Source of the DNA: Semisulcospira habei
Taxonomy: Eukaryota > Mollusca > Gastropoda > Semisulcospiridae
NCBI GenBank assembly: GCA_036245525.1
Contig: BTPG01000003.1
Location: 211,242,070-211,306,069, forward strand
Reading direction: 5' to 3'
DNA length: 64,000 nt
In this document: in pieces, positions 56,301-62,644 of the stretch
Layout of the letters: every line of letters begins with the position of its first letter
Position numbering within the stretch: the stretch's first letter is position 1
Notes under the pieces: model-generated
Told to the model about the DNA's origin: nothing
Seen by the model: the letters and a program-made list of their open reading frames with translations, nothing else
The model's database searches: none
Position numbers and translations under genes: made by a program

Positions 56301-59300
56301 CTGGAGCATGTAATGGTGAGGCTGACTTGTATCACGAAAATGTGCACCAGTGAACTGCAGAACCTGTCAGTGGACTAGTGAGGAATGATCTCTGGCTTCC
56401 AACTCACTGCTTTATGCCATAAACCTGTATAAACCTATTTAACCCCACACGCACATTACCAAATTTAGATGTCACGTAACAACTATGTACCAGTTGCAGG
56501 AGATGGATTGACCATGATAATGCAAGGGTAGTGCCAGATTAGCTTGGTGCCTGAAGGCACCAAGCTAATCTGGCATTACCCTTGAATTATCATGGTCAAT
56601 CCATCTCCTGTTGTAGGGCGTTGGGGCTGAATGGGTTAAAAGATGTTATTGTTGTAGAGCCTGTTCTGAGAGATCACCCTTGTGAGTTCACTTATTAAAT
56701 GATGGTCGTAAATGACAAGTGACACTGTGCCCTTCAAGACTTTTCTTGACAGTGCACCTCTCTCTTAGTAACTTCAGCTTAGGACCACTTTTTTCTTGCA
56801 AAAAGGGCGGTAGCTCAAACAGGCCCTACTGCACCAGAATCAGTGCAAAGAAAAGAAATGAGACCTGCGTTGCTCATACAACCTCATCAATCTGCAAGAG
56901 ATATAGATTCTCATGAGCCCCTGCAGCGGCAGGGGCTCATGAGAATCTATGTCTCTTGCTGGAAGGGATGCACAATAGGGCAACAAGCTAATAAGCCACT
57001 ACCATTTAAGGTCAAAGGTCATACTGTGGTAAACCCATCCCCTGCACTTCAGAAAATTATTTTTTCCATACTCACCCATCGACAGACGAAAGATCGTATG
57101 TCTGAAGAATGTCACGTGCGTGGAACTGCCGTTCAGTTTCTGAAGAATACAAAAACAGTGTTCATAGTCATATGCAGTAGTGCAATTCAGAAAAGGAAAA
57201 AAAAAATGAAGTTTTCAGGGACCACTTAAAAAGTTACTCACTATAAACACACACACAGATGTTCACAAGCGCACACACGCGTTTGTTCATACACACACTG
57301 TTACGTGGTGGGGTTGTAGTATGATAAACACACCAGACGCACGCACGTATGGTTCTTTTAAATAAACTTCATTCAGCTGCAACCTGTCACACGTGGCTTA
57401 AGGATGTAGGCTACACTGGAGTAACAGTTCCAACAATATTTTAATTCAGCGATGCGATCTCCACACAATGCATTCCCAAATGCACCAACACTGATACAAT
57501 GTCTCTTTTGAAAATGTCAACACTGGCGACAAAAAGTTTCTCATACAACATACACCACCGTTACGCTGCGTCTCTCACAATGTACACCCTATACGGGCCA
57601 CGTACCTACGATAAACTGTGTGTCCCTACAACTGACAATGCATGACAATGTACACACGTGCCTCCCAGCAACAACTTTTATAGTTAAACGACTTTCCAGA
57701 AAAATCTAATGAATTTACCCAATGCACCCAACCAGAACAAAACACGTAACTGAAACTCATAAATATTAATAAAAAATGAGCTTTCTAGAATAACTACAAT
57801 AGCCTACAAAAATCTGACTGCTCATCTCAACCCCAAATCCTAGTGTGTAATGACGTCACACAAAAGTATGGCAAACCGTTCACGACCTTTAATAATACAC
57901 AAAGAACAGCTGCTAATTTCACACGCACAGGAAACAACCATGACTAAAAATAGAGCGTCTAGTATAATACTGTGTAGCGAAATGTTGCCTACACCTTTGA
58001 CGTCACATGTAAGGTCACCAGAAACAGTGCAACCCTGCTAGAACGCTCTAATCCATTCTCAGCGAAACTACGCATCCCAAAAATCAACCGTTCTTCTCCT
58101 TGCGACTTTGCCAGAAACCTTCGGACCAATCCCAGCGTATCATAACAAAACCAACTTCGCTATCATGCATGAACGACAGAGAATCTCACTGAAAAGGTAC
58201 GTGATTCACAACCATGACAGCCCAAATAAATATCGGATCGTTTCCTACCATTAACACATGTATGCTCTCACAGAACAACACAACCACAATCGTAACACAC
58301 ACACACACAAAATAACCAAACCACCACCCCCTCCCCCCCCCCCCCCCCCCCTGCAATTTTTTTTTTAAAAAACAACAAAACAAACAAACAACAATACCAC
58401 CAAAAAAGCATGACCACCCCAGGTAAACAAACTTACCAACATAGTCAATGTGCACTCCAGCCAGATCAAACAGAAATCTGACTTTTTCAAACACCTTCGG
58501 CGCTCGTTGTTTCCCTCCAAAGGGGTTAACAAACACCAGAAGACTCTTAGGCCGATGTGTGCCTGGAGTCACAAAAAACAACGATACTTACACTAGTTAC
58601 AGTTCTGCAACAAAAAACATTTTGCAAGAGGCAGAGATTATCAATGTGCACTAGTGATCTCACAGATGAGCTCCGTCAGCAGCAGGCACAGCTTCACATG
58701 AGCCCCTAGGTTCAGATGCACAAGTGAGCTTAGTCCAGTGCAAGCCACATAACAAGGTGCTCCGCTATAGTGAAGCACCTTGTTACGTGGCTTGCACTGG
58801 ACTCTGCTAGAGTGGAGCACCTTGTCACTTGGCTTGCACTGGACTCTGCTAGAGTGGAGCACCTTGTCACATGGCTTGCACTGGACTAAGCCACAGCGGA
58901 GCACCTTGTCACATGGCTTGCACTGGACTAAGCCACAGCGGAGCACCTTGTCACATGGCTTGCACTGGACTAAGCCACAGTGGAGCACGCTTCACGTGGC
59001 TTGCATTGGACTAAGCCACAGCAGAGCACCTTGTCACATGGCTTGCACTGGACTAAGCCACAGCGGAGCACCCTTCACGTGGCTTGCACTGGACTAAGCC
59101 ACAGCGGAGCACCTTGTCAAATGGCTTGCACTGGACTAAGCCACAGCGGAGCACCCTTCACGTGGCTTGCACTGGACTAAGCCACAATGGAGCACCTTGT
59201 CACATGGCTTGCACTGGACTAAGCCACAGTGGAGCACCTTGTCACATGGCTTGCACTGGACTAAGCCACAGCGGAGCACCTTGTCACATGGCTTGCACTG

Positions 59301-61186
59301 GACTAAGCCACAGCGGAGCACCCTTCACGTGGCTTGCACTGGACTAAGCCACAGCGGAGCACCCTTCACGTGGCTTGCACTGGACTAAGCCACAGCGGAG
59401 CACCCTTCACGTGGCTTGCACTTATGCAAGCAAGTCCTGCAACTGCAGGGGCTCATGAAAATCTATGCTTCCTGCTAAGTCAAATCATTTCAAATTCAAT
59501 TTCATTATCATGACACCACCACCAAATAATGCGATACTTTGATCTATCTACATGGGGAAGTAGCTTAGTGGATAAGACACTGCGCTGGCAGTCGTAAGAT
59601 CCCGGGTTCGAATCCCCTGGTGGGCAGGAATGGGATGTGGACTTTTCCTCATTCCCATCGAGTCAAATTTACGTACAGACTCAGCTTACGGTTACCTGTC
59701 TCACCTTCGTGTGCACAGCACGCATAATCATCAAGTGCGCACGTTAAAAATCCCATTACTACTAACTGAAAAGAGAAGGCCCGGTAGGGCCGGTGAACTG
59801 GAAACAGAAATATTTCACATGCACCGAAGTTAATAGCCGGGTGGAGGTTTGCACATAAGTAGCGCTTAACTAGCAGCAGGCTTTCAAAGCTTCAGCTTCC
59901 ATCCCTATGCGCCTTGAGCATCTTTAATTAGATGGATATGTGCGCCTTGGAGATATCGTACCATCCCATACCATACCATACCATCTAGAATAAGCATGAC
60001 TGTAGGTCCAAAATCACACAAATGACCATCAAAAAAAAAAAAAAAGGGACACTAAACTGTTGGATTGACAGGTGCAAAAATGATTAGAAATTTACCTCAT
60101 ATGGCCTGATAAAAAGTGTATTCTGAATCATTCTTATGTCAGCAGCAGGTATACAAGTCCTCACCTGTTGCAAGAATTGCCTCTTGCATTTTTTCAATCC
60201 ACTGTGCACAGGTCTGTGGGTCCTTGCAGTTGAAGGTCAGCATCTTGTGGCGCCATTTGTGTTTGGGGACCCGCTTCACCATGTACACAACAAATGATGT
60301 GGGGTTGAGTGGCTGCAGTTCAATGGCTTTGTACACATGGCCACCATCTTTGAACTTAAACCTGTCCTTGGTGGCGGGAGGCTTGTGGGCCTGAACTGCA
60401 ATCACTTCGTTCAGTGGTATCACGTGGCATGTCATTGCTATGGGATGAAATGATACAGGGAATGTTTTGTCACTGCAAATTTAAATCAACACAATAACTG
60501 AAAAAGATATAAGAAAGCATTGACACATACATACCACCCAGTCTGACACGTCTTCAAATGTATGGGGAATGAGTTTGCAAACTAAAAAAAAATCTCACTT
60601 TATTCTTCATTGTACGCACGATATAAAATTTACTAAATTAGCTAAAAAATATTATGTACTATTTGGCGGTTATTAGTAGAAGTGGTCTCATTATTTTATC
60701 TTCTTTTTTTTTCACGCGATGACCTGCGATAAAAGGTCTGATCATTACTGTTATTTACCTGGTGTGCGCTGCGGTTGTGCAGAAGGGGGGGGAAAAAAGA
60801 GACACACTGCTAATTTTCAGGTCTCTTGCTGTAGAGTTTTATTCAGTCGGCACAGAAAATATAATCTTGCTAAAATTAGAAAATTCGAAGAAAACAAACT
60901 TAAATGTTATAAACTGCAAATCTTGTTGACGACAATAATTTATCCCAATTTCGATGTACAGACTCTGCCTTTGTCTACTTTCACAATGGACAAGACCTGG
61001 AACGACATCTGCATGCAACCTTTAATACTTACGTGGCTTGATGTCCAGGCTGCTATCGATGTGCCTGTGCTTTGCAGCGTGTTCAATTACTAGACAGTCT
61101 GTAGTTAACGTTACGTCTGCTTGTCTGGAATCGAATTCCAGAACTGAATGGTGCAGGGTAGTTTTCTCGCAGCTTGCAGTAGCCAT
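32244..61186 (-). CDS. CERK: Ceramide kinase, complete 13-exon gene
   Basis: Phosphorylates ceramide with ATP to ceramide-1-phosphate at Golgi and plasma membranes (family knowledge). CDS joins, in order: 61186-61033, 60437-60165, 58562-58437, 57139-57076, 55997-55855, 54728-54654, 54276-54124, 47832-47727, 45792-45710, 40204-40166, 35359-35148, 34155-33932, 32352-32244. These total 1761 nt and 586 residues; every junction keeps frame and has AG acceptor and GT donor. Domains: PH-like region about 5-140; diacylglycerol-kinase-type catalytic domain from about 146, with NPFGGK (155-160) and GGDGTFSEV (211-219). C362, C366 and C369 form the CxxxCxxC motif that marks ceramide kinase against sphingosine kinase; LGDG and WNCDGEV lie further C-terminal. 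Human CERK is about 537 residues; the extra length is mostly a Ser-rich stretch in exon 12. The start is the first ATG before the PH region. The nearest minus-strand AATAAA I see is at 31265-31270, so the 3' end is uncertain. Confidence 0.93.
32510..32723. mobile_element. Family A hairpin element, full length
   Basis: TTAACTCCTTGCCTGCCAGT to CGGCAGTGAAGGGGTTAA with TTAA on both sides. Hairpin 32618-32681 is perfect; the copy-specific CAAGGGGC is mirrored by GCCCCTTG. Lies in CERK intron 12. Confidence 0.94.
32817..32950. mobile_element. Family A2 hairpin element, partial
   Basis: TTAACCCCTTAACTGCCGAG at the left; hairpin 32860-32942 with the long loop CAGTTGCACTAACTTACCGC. The right end is missing. 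It lies 94 bp from the previous A element, in CERK intron 12. Confidence 0.85.
33440..33780 (+). mobile_element. CR1/L2-like LINE 3' fragment
   Basis: Broken frames read TFLAPSVWNSLPTEMWNL in parts, then (GA)n, CCTGGAGAACAGCGCTATAC and (ATT)n. Antisense to CERK, in intron 12. Confidence 0.78.
33932..34155 (-). CDS. CERK: CERK exon 12
   Basis: Acceptor CCTGTCACAG. Codes FDFSFVKAFRVREIQFRPK, an acidic and Ser-rich insertion (LSSTSSSKSLKSVVSL), then VWNCDGEVITNPHLHI. Donor GTAGGT in phase 2. Human CERK has FDFTFVEVYRV and SWNCDGEV at the same places. The Ser-rich stretch accounts for part of the extra length. Confidence 0.93.
34284..34575 (-). mobile_element. CR1/L2-like LINE 3' tail
   Basis: (TAA)n then TTTGTATAGCGCCTAATCAC and GTGCTCTAGGCGCTTTACAA, the 3'-end hairpin motif of these LINEs read on the minus strand. 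Confidence 0.75.
34580..34795 (-). mobile_element. SINE-like repeat G, internally deleted
   Basis: (GGTT)n then TGTACATTGCTTAATGTCCC to CCCAGGTGGGGGTCGTC. Lacks about 150 bp of the middle found in the copies at 10121 and 35472. Confidence 0.8.
35148..35359 (-). CDS. CERK: CERK exon 11
   Basis: Acceptor ACATCAG, donor GTATGC. Codes AEQETWHRLSGKFVTIN, SPLSPDGMSPNTHLGDG and MDLILVSDCSRFDYLRHL, matching the GKFLAIN..HLGDGSSDLILI..CSRFNFLRFL block of human CERK. The TTAA end of a hairpin element lies only about 23 bp upstream of the acceptor. Confidence 0.95.
35472..35856 (-). mobile_element. SINE-like repeat G, full copy
   Basis: Flanked by the exact 13-bp duplication ACTGATGAATCGA (35459-35471, 35857-35869). 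A (TTGA)n tail at the low end sets the minus orientation. No A/B box pair was clearly recognised, so SINE is a provisional name. Confidence 0.85.
35913..39212 (-). mobile_element. RTE-clade LINE, near full length
   Basis: About 3.3 kb, flanked by the exact 11-bp target duplication TTGGCACCGTA (35902-35912, 39213-39223). The 3' end (low coordinate) is the (TAAG)n-like CGTAAGTAAGTAAAGTAA typical of RTE elements. Inserted at the centre of a family B hairpin. Confidence 0.93.
35922..38933 (-). pseudogene. RTE endonuclease-reverse transcriptase, one TGA
   Basis: A single reading frame of 1004 codons broken by one TGA at 37272-37274, between MPAD and KEGYLIKLPKKGDLS, where the family has Trp. N-terminal apurinic-type endonuclease: GTWNVKTMYQSGK, ISEARW, GDFNAKIG, ASDHHLL. 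Then a linker and reverse transcriptase: NYRGITLLSVPG, AFDSVDRE, RQGCLLSPFLF, DFADDLALL. The C-terminus has GWIGHSLRKP and GKRKRGRPRNSWRRDL. It makes its own cDNA by nicking the target (family knowledge). A TGG to TGA change explains the only defect seen. Confidence 0.92.
39953..40018. repeat. Family A hairpin, strongly variant
   Basis: CATACATTTTCATGGGCCCC against GGGGCCCATGAAAATGTATG. Many differences from the A consensus, all mirrored. It ends 148 bp below CERK exon 10, in intron 10. Confidence 0.92.
40166..40204 (-). CDS. CERK: CERK exon 10 (39-nt microexon)
   Basis: Acceptor TTTATTTCAG, donor GTAAGC. Codes the acidic stretch DLGDGQCDDNDGPV across its junctions. Because it is 39 nt it can be skipped without changing frame; it lies in the variable acidic linker of the family. 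Support is the exact phase and strong splice sites rather than conservation. Confidence 0.75.
40210..40640 (-). other. CERK intron 9 sequence, nothing recognised
   Basis: AT-rich single-copy-looking sequence between exon 10 and the DIRS element; no ORF or repeat supported. Confidence 0.6.
40690..40862 (+). repeat. DIRS left inverted terminal repeat
   Basis: GATGACATTACTGTTAGGAA to CCCGCCAGTCTGTTTGCTTAG. Reverse-complement match to 45482-45665 with few differences. Confidence 0.88.
40895..40998. repeat. DIRS internal complementary region
   Basis: AGTAATGTCATCGGTAAGTG and CATTTTAGAGAAAAATTTA complement the left outer end (about 40650-40700); CTCAAAACACATTACCGATG complements the right outer end. 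In DIRS elements this region templates the ends during circular replication. Confidence 0.87.
41106..42123 (-). pseudogene. DIRS tyrosine recombinase, frameshifted
   Basis: Integrates the circular cDNA by tyrosine recombination. N-terminal: STRRVYEGKWQVLCDWC and core-binding helices. First catalytic Arg in LALATASRVSELHALS; second box HEVRAMAAS (H-x-x-R); the candidate nucleophile Tyr in TFARFYLRDL near the C-terminus. Two overlapping frames, 42123-41416 and 41483-41106, show a frameshift between 41416 and 41483, so the gene is broken although the catalytic residues remain. The length summed over both frames fits the family. Confidence 0.88.
42041..43999 (-). pseudogene. DIRS reverse transcriptase-RNase H, frameshifted
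   Basis: RT motifs appear in different frames: GKWRPVIDLSALNKFI (43999-43640), then LDLSDAYLHVPMHP and RYLRFAF (43898-43434), then FDLNLSPCVFTRMMDAVV, SNYLDDLLL and FLVNAGKSDLTPSRRFVHLG (43630-42041). The YLDD catalytic box is intact. RNase H follows with LCIDASLSSWGV, LELKAVWQALI and VLSDNSTVVAYI, then IRGHLNVLADSLSRR. At least two frameshifts near 43600-43700. Overlaps the start of the recombinase, as usual for DIRS. Confidence 0.9.
43927..45388 (-). pseudogene. DIRS gag-like region, frameshifted
   Basis: Two frames (45388-44603 and 44919-43927). The second codes 330 residues with LGGLPPPLKRKASAFVDTEW, QPPGFRDLRDAFSAHLL, and RQLWQAPLGGELLFSPTWQA, the layout of DIRS gag-like proteins that precede the RT. 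The first is Ser/Arg-rich and may include out-of-frame sequence. I infer the role from position. Confidence 0.7.
45482..45665 (-). repeat. DIRS right inverted terminal repeat
   Basis: Partner of 40690-40862. The outer continuation GGTAATGTGTTTTGAG ends near 45677, about 28 bp from the splice donor of CERK exon 9. Confidence 0.88.
45710..45792 (-). CDS. CERK: CERK exon 9 (second half of CxxxCxxC)
   Basis: Acceptor TTTTGCAG, donor GTATGT (45704-45709). Codes GCAVCMKAGKVIEQSKQTLG and a short linker to APTF, corresponding to AGCFVCRQSKQQ of human CERK. The DIRS element begins only about 28 bp beyond this donor. Confidence 0.9.
45913..47190 (-). other. CERK intron 8 sequence
   Basis: No coding signal. 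Contains a twofold tandem duplication of about 75 bp at 46499-46675 (GACGTGATGCCGAGACGTCA and GACGTGGTGCCAAGACATCA). The rest looks single copy. Confidence 0.6.
47192..47407. mobile_element. Family B hairpin element, full length
   Basis: TTAACTCATTTAACCGAAGG to GAGCTGAATGGGTTAA with TTAA on both sides. Core slightly eroded (GCTCGGCGCC against GGAGCCAAAC). A more decayed relative follows at 47430-47640. Confidence 0.88.
47727..47832 (-). CDS. CERK: CERK exon 8 (first Cys of CxxxCxxC)
   Basis: Lies 6.3 kb from exon 7. Codes GFKKFMSNKAYEGEVAFLPA and on to NPRDGVRCYSG. The CYEGxVxFLPA-like strand is characteristic. It ends in phase 2 at GTGAGT, so the CxxxCxxC motif is split over the exon 8/9 junction. 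Confidence 0.93.
48190..48275 (+). repeat. Family F repeat, half copy
   Basis: GGCGATTGGGTGCCTGATAG, GGGGGCAGGGGATCTAACTG and TTTGTCTGTCCGGCGCTGAG, the right arm of the 4596-4740 hairpin without its partner. CACAAACCAGACAGGTGAGG at 48527 is more of the same family. Confidence 0.78.
48788..49050 (+). repeat. 53-bp tandem repeat, five copies
   Basis: Unit AAGGAACCAGTGTGGTGTGC plus GTTAGACCTGTTACTTGTGT and TAGTGTTAATGTA. The middle copies are nearly identical, the first two diverged. In CERK intron 7. 49060-49850 shows no gene. Confidence 0.93.
49855..50038. mobile_element. Family A hairpin element, eroded
   Basis: CAAGAGACATAGATCCTCAT and GGCTCATGAGGCCCTATGCC imperfectly paired; right end GGCGGTGAAGGGGTTAA. 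Its TTAA (50035-50038) is the left TTAA of the next element. Confidence 0.82.
50700..51840. repeat. ~115-bp tandem repeat, about ten units
   Basis: Unit core AAGGTCGCGGTGCCCGGGGC, TCAAGGAGGGGGGCAC, GGCGACTCGCCGGAGGAGTC and GGCCGAAGGCCGACGC. One unit is interrupted by a T-rich run at 51466-51497. GC rich, unlike all neighbouring intron sequence. Confidence 0.93.
52040..52880. repeat. ~220-240-bp tandem repeat, about four units
   Basis: Recurring GAAACTCACCGTGAAATGCG, GCCCGACGTCCGGCCCAGCC, TTCATGGCGGAACGGCAG and CGCACTTGGTAACTGCA blocks in the same order. Confidence 0.9.
53949..54012. repeat. Family A hairpin, eroded
   Basis: CAAGAGGTATAGATTCTCAT with ATGAGAATGCATGCCTTCTG. The variant ATTCTC is mirrored by GAGAAT. 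In CERK intron 7, just below exon 7. Confidence 0.82.
54124..54276 (-). CDS. CERK: CERK exon 7
   Basis: Acceptor TGGCAG, donor GTGAGT. Codes GDSVGVDVNALY, then YSVTMTSYGYYGDLLADSE and RWMGPKRYNWSG. The GYGFYGD-like stretch and the RW..ARYDFSG-like end are conserved in ceramide kinases. Confidence 0.94.
54556..54640. mobile_element. Family B2 end fragment
   Basis: TTAACCCATTACATCCTGAG GCTGATTTTTT matches the left end at 9827. No hairpin follows; a remnant in CERK intron 6. Confidence 0.65.
54654..54728 (-). CDS. CERK: CERK exon 6
   Basis: Acceptor TTTTGCAG, donor GTAAGC. Codes GSTDAIVYSTVGAIDPVTSV then LQIIL. It matches the GSTDCVCYSTVG segment that follows the IPAG strand in human CERK. Confidence 0.93.
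54815..54910. repeat. Imperfect inverted repeat in CERK intron 5
   Basis: GGACCCCCCTTGGGGGGACC and CGCCCCCCTTCGGGGGGGC are two adjacent small GC hairpins of similar sequence. Confidence 0.65.
55316..55520. mobile_element. Family B hairpin element, full length
   Basis: TTAACCCCACAGTTGCATTT to GGCTAAATGGGTTAA with TTAA on both sides. Core GGCGCCTTCAGGCGCC, one arm mismatch (CAAT against CAAG). CERK intron 5. Confidence 0.93.
55569..55710. mobile_element. Family A element, partial
   Basis: TTAACTGGTTCACTGCTGAG left end, duplicated CACCGAACTGTAAGAGG/CACCTAACTGTATGAAG, then CCTCATGAGCCCCCGCAATC and GGGGGCTGATGAGGATCTAT. The right end is lost. Confidence 0.75.
55855..55997 (-). CDS. CERK: CERK exon 5 (catalytic GGDG)
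   Basis: Acceptor TTTTTCCAG. Codes VVAVGGDGTFSEVLNGLL, the diagnostic GGDG catalytic and nucleotide-binding motif, then about 20 less conserved residues and RIGVIPAG. The donor reads GTTTGT, the weakest in the gene, but the phase-1 join to exon 6 (GSTDAIVYST) is unambiguous. Confidence 0.93.
56439..56641. mobile_element. Family B hairpin element, full length
   Basis: TTAACCCCACACGCACATTA to GGGGCTGAATGGGTTAA with TTAA on both sides. Core GCTTGGTGCC mirrored by GGCACCAAGC, and GCAAGGGTAGTG against CATTACCCTTG. CERK intron 4. Confidence 0.94.
56895..56958. repeat. Family A hairpin
   Basis: GATATAGATTCTCATGAGCC and GGCTCATGAGAATCTATGTC, with CCTGCAGCGGCAGG at the centre. Variants ATTCTC and CCTGC are mirrored. 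CERK intron 4. Confidence 0.92.
57076..57139 (-). CDS. CERK: CERK exon 4 (short)
   Basis: A 64-nt exon between a TTCTTCAG acceptor and a GTGAGT donor. Codes ETERQFHARDILQTYDLSSVDG across its junctions, equivalent to the TEHANQAKE..YDG segment of human CERK. It is short but exact in phase: two bases complete a Glu codon and two bases start the Gly codon finished by exon 5. Confidence 0.88.
57241..58430 (-). other. CERK intron 3 sequence
   Basis: No gene or hairpin seen. Short CACA runs near 57246-57300, poly(C) at 58329-58352. The GACGTCACA pair near 57851 and 58000 may be coincidental. Confidence 0.6.
58437..58562 (-). CDS. CERK: CERK exon 3 (start of kinase domain)
   Basis: Acceptor TGACTCCAG, donor GTAAGT. 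Codes THRPKSLLVFVNPFGGK and on to FDLAGVHIDYV, the first strand and the nucleotide-binding NPFGGK loop of the DAGK/sphingosine/ceramide kinase fold. Phase 1 in and phase 1 out. Confidence 0.94.
58670..59482. mobile_element. Family A hairpin with family E array in its loop
   Basis: The left arm CAGCAGGCACAG..TTCACATGAGCCCCT (58678-58708) and right arm AGGGGCTCATGAAAATCTAT GCTTCCTGCT (about 59447-59477) pair with each other across about 740 bp. Everything between is family E sequence. Confidence 0.72.
58728..59430. repeat. 41-42-bp array grown from a family E hairpin
   Basis: Begins with a real hairpin (GAGCTTAGTCCAGTGCAAGC with GGCTTGCACTGGACT), then about 16 units GGCTTGCACTGGACTAAGCC ACAGCGGAGCACCTTGTCACAT in one orientation. 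Two unit types alternate irregularly, ending CCTTGTCACAT (42 bp) or CCCTTCACGT (41 bp). CERK intron 2. Confidence 0.95.
59545..59990 (+). mobile_element. tRNA-headed SINE
   Basis: A-box-like TAGCTTAGTGGATAAG and B-box-like GGGTTCGAATCCC about 40 bp apart, then a body with GGCCCGGTAGGGCCGG and CTTTAATTAGATGGATATG, and a (CATAC)n tail. The acceptor ends do not pair, so it is not a tRNA gene. CERK intron 2. Confidence 0.85.
60165..60437 (-). CDS. CERK: CERK exon 2 (PH domain)
   Basis: Starts after a CATCCCATAG acceptor and ends at a GTGAGG donor. Codes residues 52-142. NEVIAVQAH, FVVYMVKRVPKHKWRH and CAQWIEKMQEAI match in order the PH-domain strands and C-terminal helix of ceramide kinases. The first codon (CCA, Pro) is split with exon 1. 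Confidence 0.92.
61033..61186 (-). CDS. CERK: CERK exon 1 (start codon)
   Basis: Begins MATASCEKTTLHHSVLEF and ends in phase 1 (last base C) at a GTAAGT donor (61027-61032). It codes the first 51 residues, the N-terminal part of the PH-like region. The ATG follows AAACAAAC and is the only one upstream of the conserved part. A further 5' non-coding exon cannot be excluded. Confidence 0.82.
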
Positions 61187-61260
61187 GTTTGTTTTGTGGT
61201 TGTCTTGAAATGATCACTTCCGGTCAATGTACAGAATAGGTAGTAGTCTCCCTTAGTCAA
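61187..61260 (-). promoter_or_regulatory. CERK proximal promoter, ETS-type site
   Basis: On the minus strand ACCGGAAGTGA (centred near 61219) lies about 30 bp upstream of the CERK ATG, and no TATA box is visible. CCGGAAGTG is the ETS/GABP core typical of TATA-less housekeeping promoters. The sequence is seen; its function is inferred. Confidence 0.45.
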
Positions 61261-61520
61261 GCTAAGGTACGCATGTTTGGTCTTCAGTGCACTTAATATA
61301 TCATTTTTTTCTGATTTTGTAATGCATGGTTATGTTATTAAGTTATGTTAAAAGCAATACAGCTCTGCGAGTTCCTATATATCTAGTAAACTGTTACAGG
61401 CAGCCATGAAAAGAATTAAAACACTAAAAGACCATGACAGGCTTCTAGAGAAAGTCAGACAGTGGCGGTGACGTAAAAGAGTCAACTCCATCACCACGCA
61501 GACATTGACTCTAATATGAC

Positions 61521-61525
<5 letters not shown>

Positions 61526-61553
<28 letters not shown>
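61526..61553. repeat. (CT)n microsatellite
   Basis: Pure CT repeat upstream of CERK. A family A half-hairpin (GGATCTATGCCTCTTGGAGA) follows at 61575-61612. Confidence 0.95.
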
Positions 61554-61558
<5 letters not shown>

Positions 61559-61636
61559 CAAACATGCTCGCATCTCCAGGAGGTGCATGAGGATCTATGC
61601 CTCTTGGAGATGTTTCGAGCATGTGCGCACCGGCGC

Positions 61637-62640
61637 AAAATAATAATAATTACGGTATTTATAATGCGCTTATCTTATTAATAATTATAAATCTAATTGC
61701 TCACTCACAACTCGCACACGCATGCGCACGCTTTAGACAATGACTCACGTACCACAAATCGTGAAACACATTACGACAGTCAGCTTGGGGTGGGGAGTGT
61801 GGTGATATAGTGCTAGAACTGTTGACAGAGGTGAGTTTTGAGGGCGGACTGGAAGGAGGAGAGAGAGTGTTTCTGACGGAGAGAGAGTGTTCCAGGTGGA
61901 TGGACCGTAGACGGAGAAGGAGCAGGGGGGGGGGGGGGGGCGAAAGTGCTGAGTTTGGTGCCGGGGATGAGGAGGCCCAGAGGGTGGGAGGGAGCGGGAA
62001 GGAGTGTAGGGTGAGTATTTGGAGATAGGTAGGCGTAGTTGTTCAGGGATTTGCAGAGAGACAGAATCTTGTATTGGATGCGTTGGGGGGGGGGGGGGGG
62101 GGGGGATGGGGAGCCAGTGAAGTAGTTTGAGCAGGGGAGTGATGTGGTCGGATTTTTTCTTTCTGAGGACGAGGCGGGCAGCGTTGTTCTGGAGAGTGAA
62201 AGTGGTGGAGTGAGGGAGGCCGGAAAGGAGAGAGTTGCAGTAGTCGATGCAAGATAGGATGAGAGAGACAGCAAGTTTGGTGGCAGCTTCGGTAGTGAGG
62301 TATTTTCTGATCTGACTGATGCGGCGGAGGTGGAAATAGCATGCCTGGGCCGTGGCGGAGACGAAGCTGGTCATGGAAAGAGAGGAATCGAGGATAACGC
62401 CGAGGTTCTTGGCCGAGTCAGAGAGGGAGATGGGGGTGCTGTCGAGTTGAAGGTGGAGAGAGAGAGGGAGCTGGGAAAGTTTCTGGCGAGTGCCTACCAG
62501 CATGGCTTCCGTTTTGTCGTTCAGTTTAAGCTTGTTTGCTGTCGTCCAGTTTTTCACGTCTTCGTAGCATTCAGCCGTGCAAGTCAGTAGTGACTGAGTG
62601 TTGTCGAGTTTAACACGCACACAACACATCAATGCGCTTT
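61637..62640 (-). mobile_element. CR1/L2-like LINE 3' region
   Basis: The minus strand runs from the reverse-transcriptase thumb to a 3' tail with CATTATAAATACCGTAAT. Not interrupted, and so the reference for the split copy at 50107-53672. Confidence 0.88.
61745..62632 (-). pseudogene. CR1/L2-like reverse transcriptase C-terminus
   Basis: About 295 codons open: LDNTQSLLTCTAECYEDVKN, NKLKLNDKTEAMLVGTRQ, KNLGVILDSSLSM, HLRRISQIRKYLTTEAATKL, SCIDYCNSLLSGLPH, LQNNAARLVLRKKKSDHITP, LLHWLPI. These are the downstream blocks after the catalytic box, here lost apart from a DNTQ remnant. Poly-Pro stretches come from G-runs near 61927 and 62086 that probably shifted the frame. Truncated and inactive. 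Confidence 0.87.
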
Positions 62641-62644
62641 CAGA

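Noticed and set aside
58641..59388. Cys-rich repeat frames resembling small secreted or metal-binding peptides
   Set aside because: No signal peptide. The frame changes with the 41/42-bp unit mix, and the DNA is an array derived from family E hairpins within a CERK intron.
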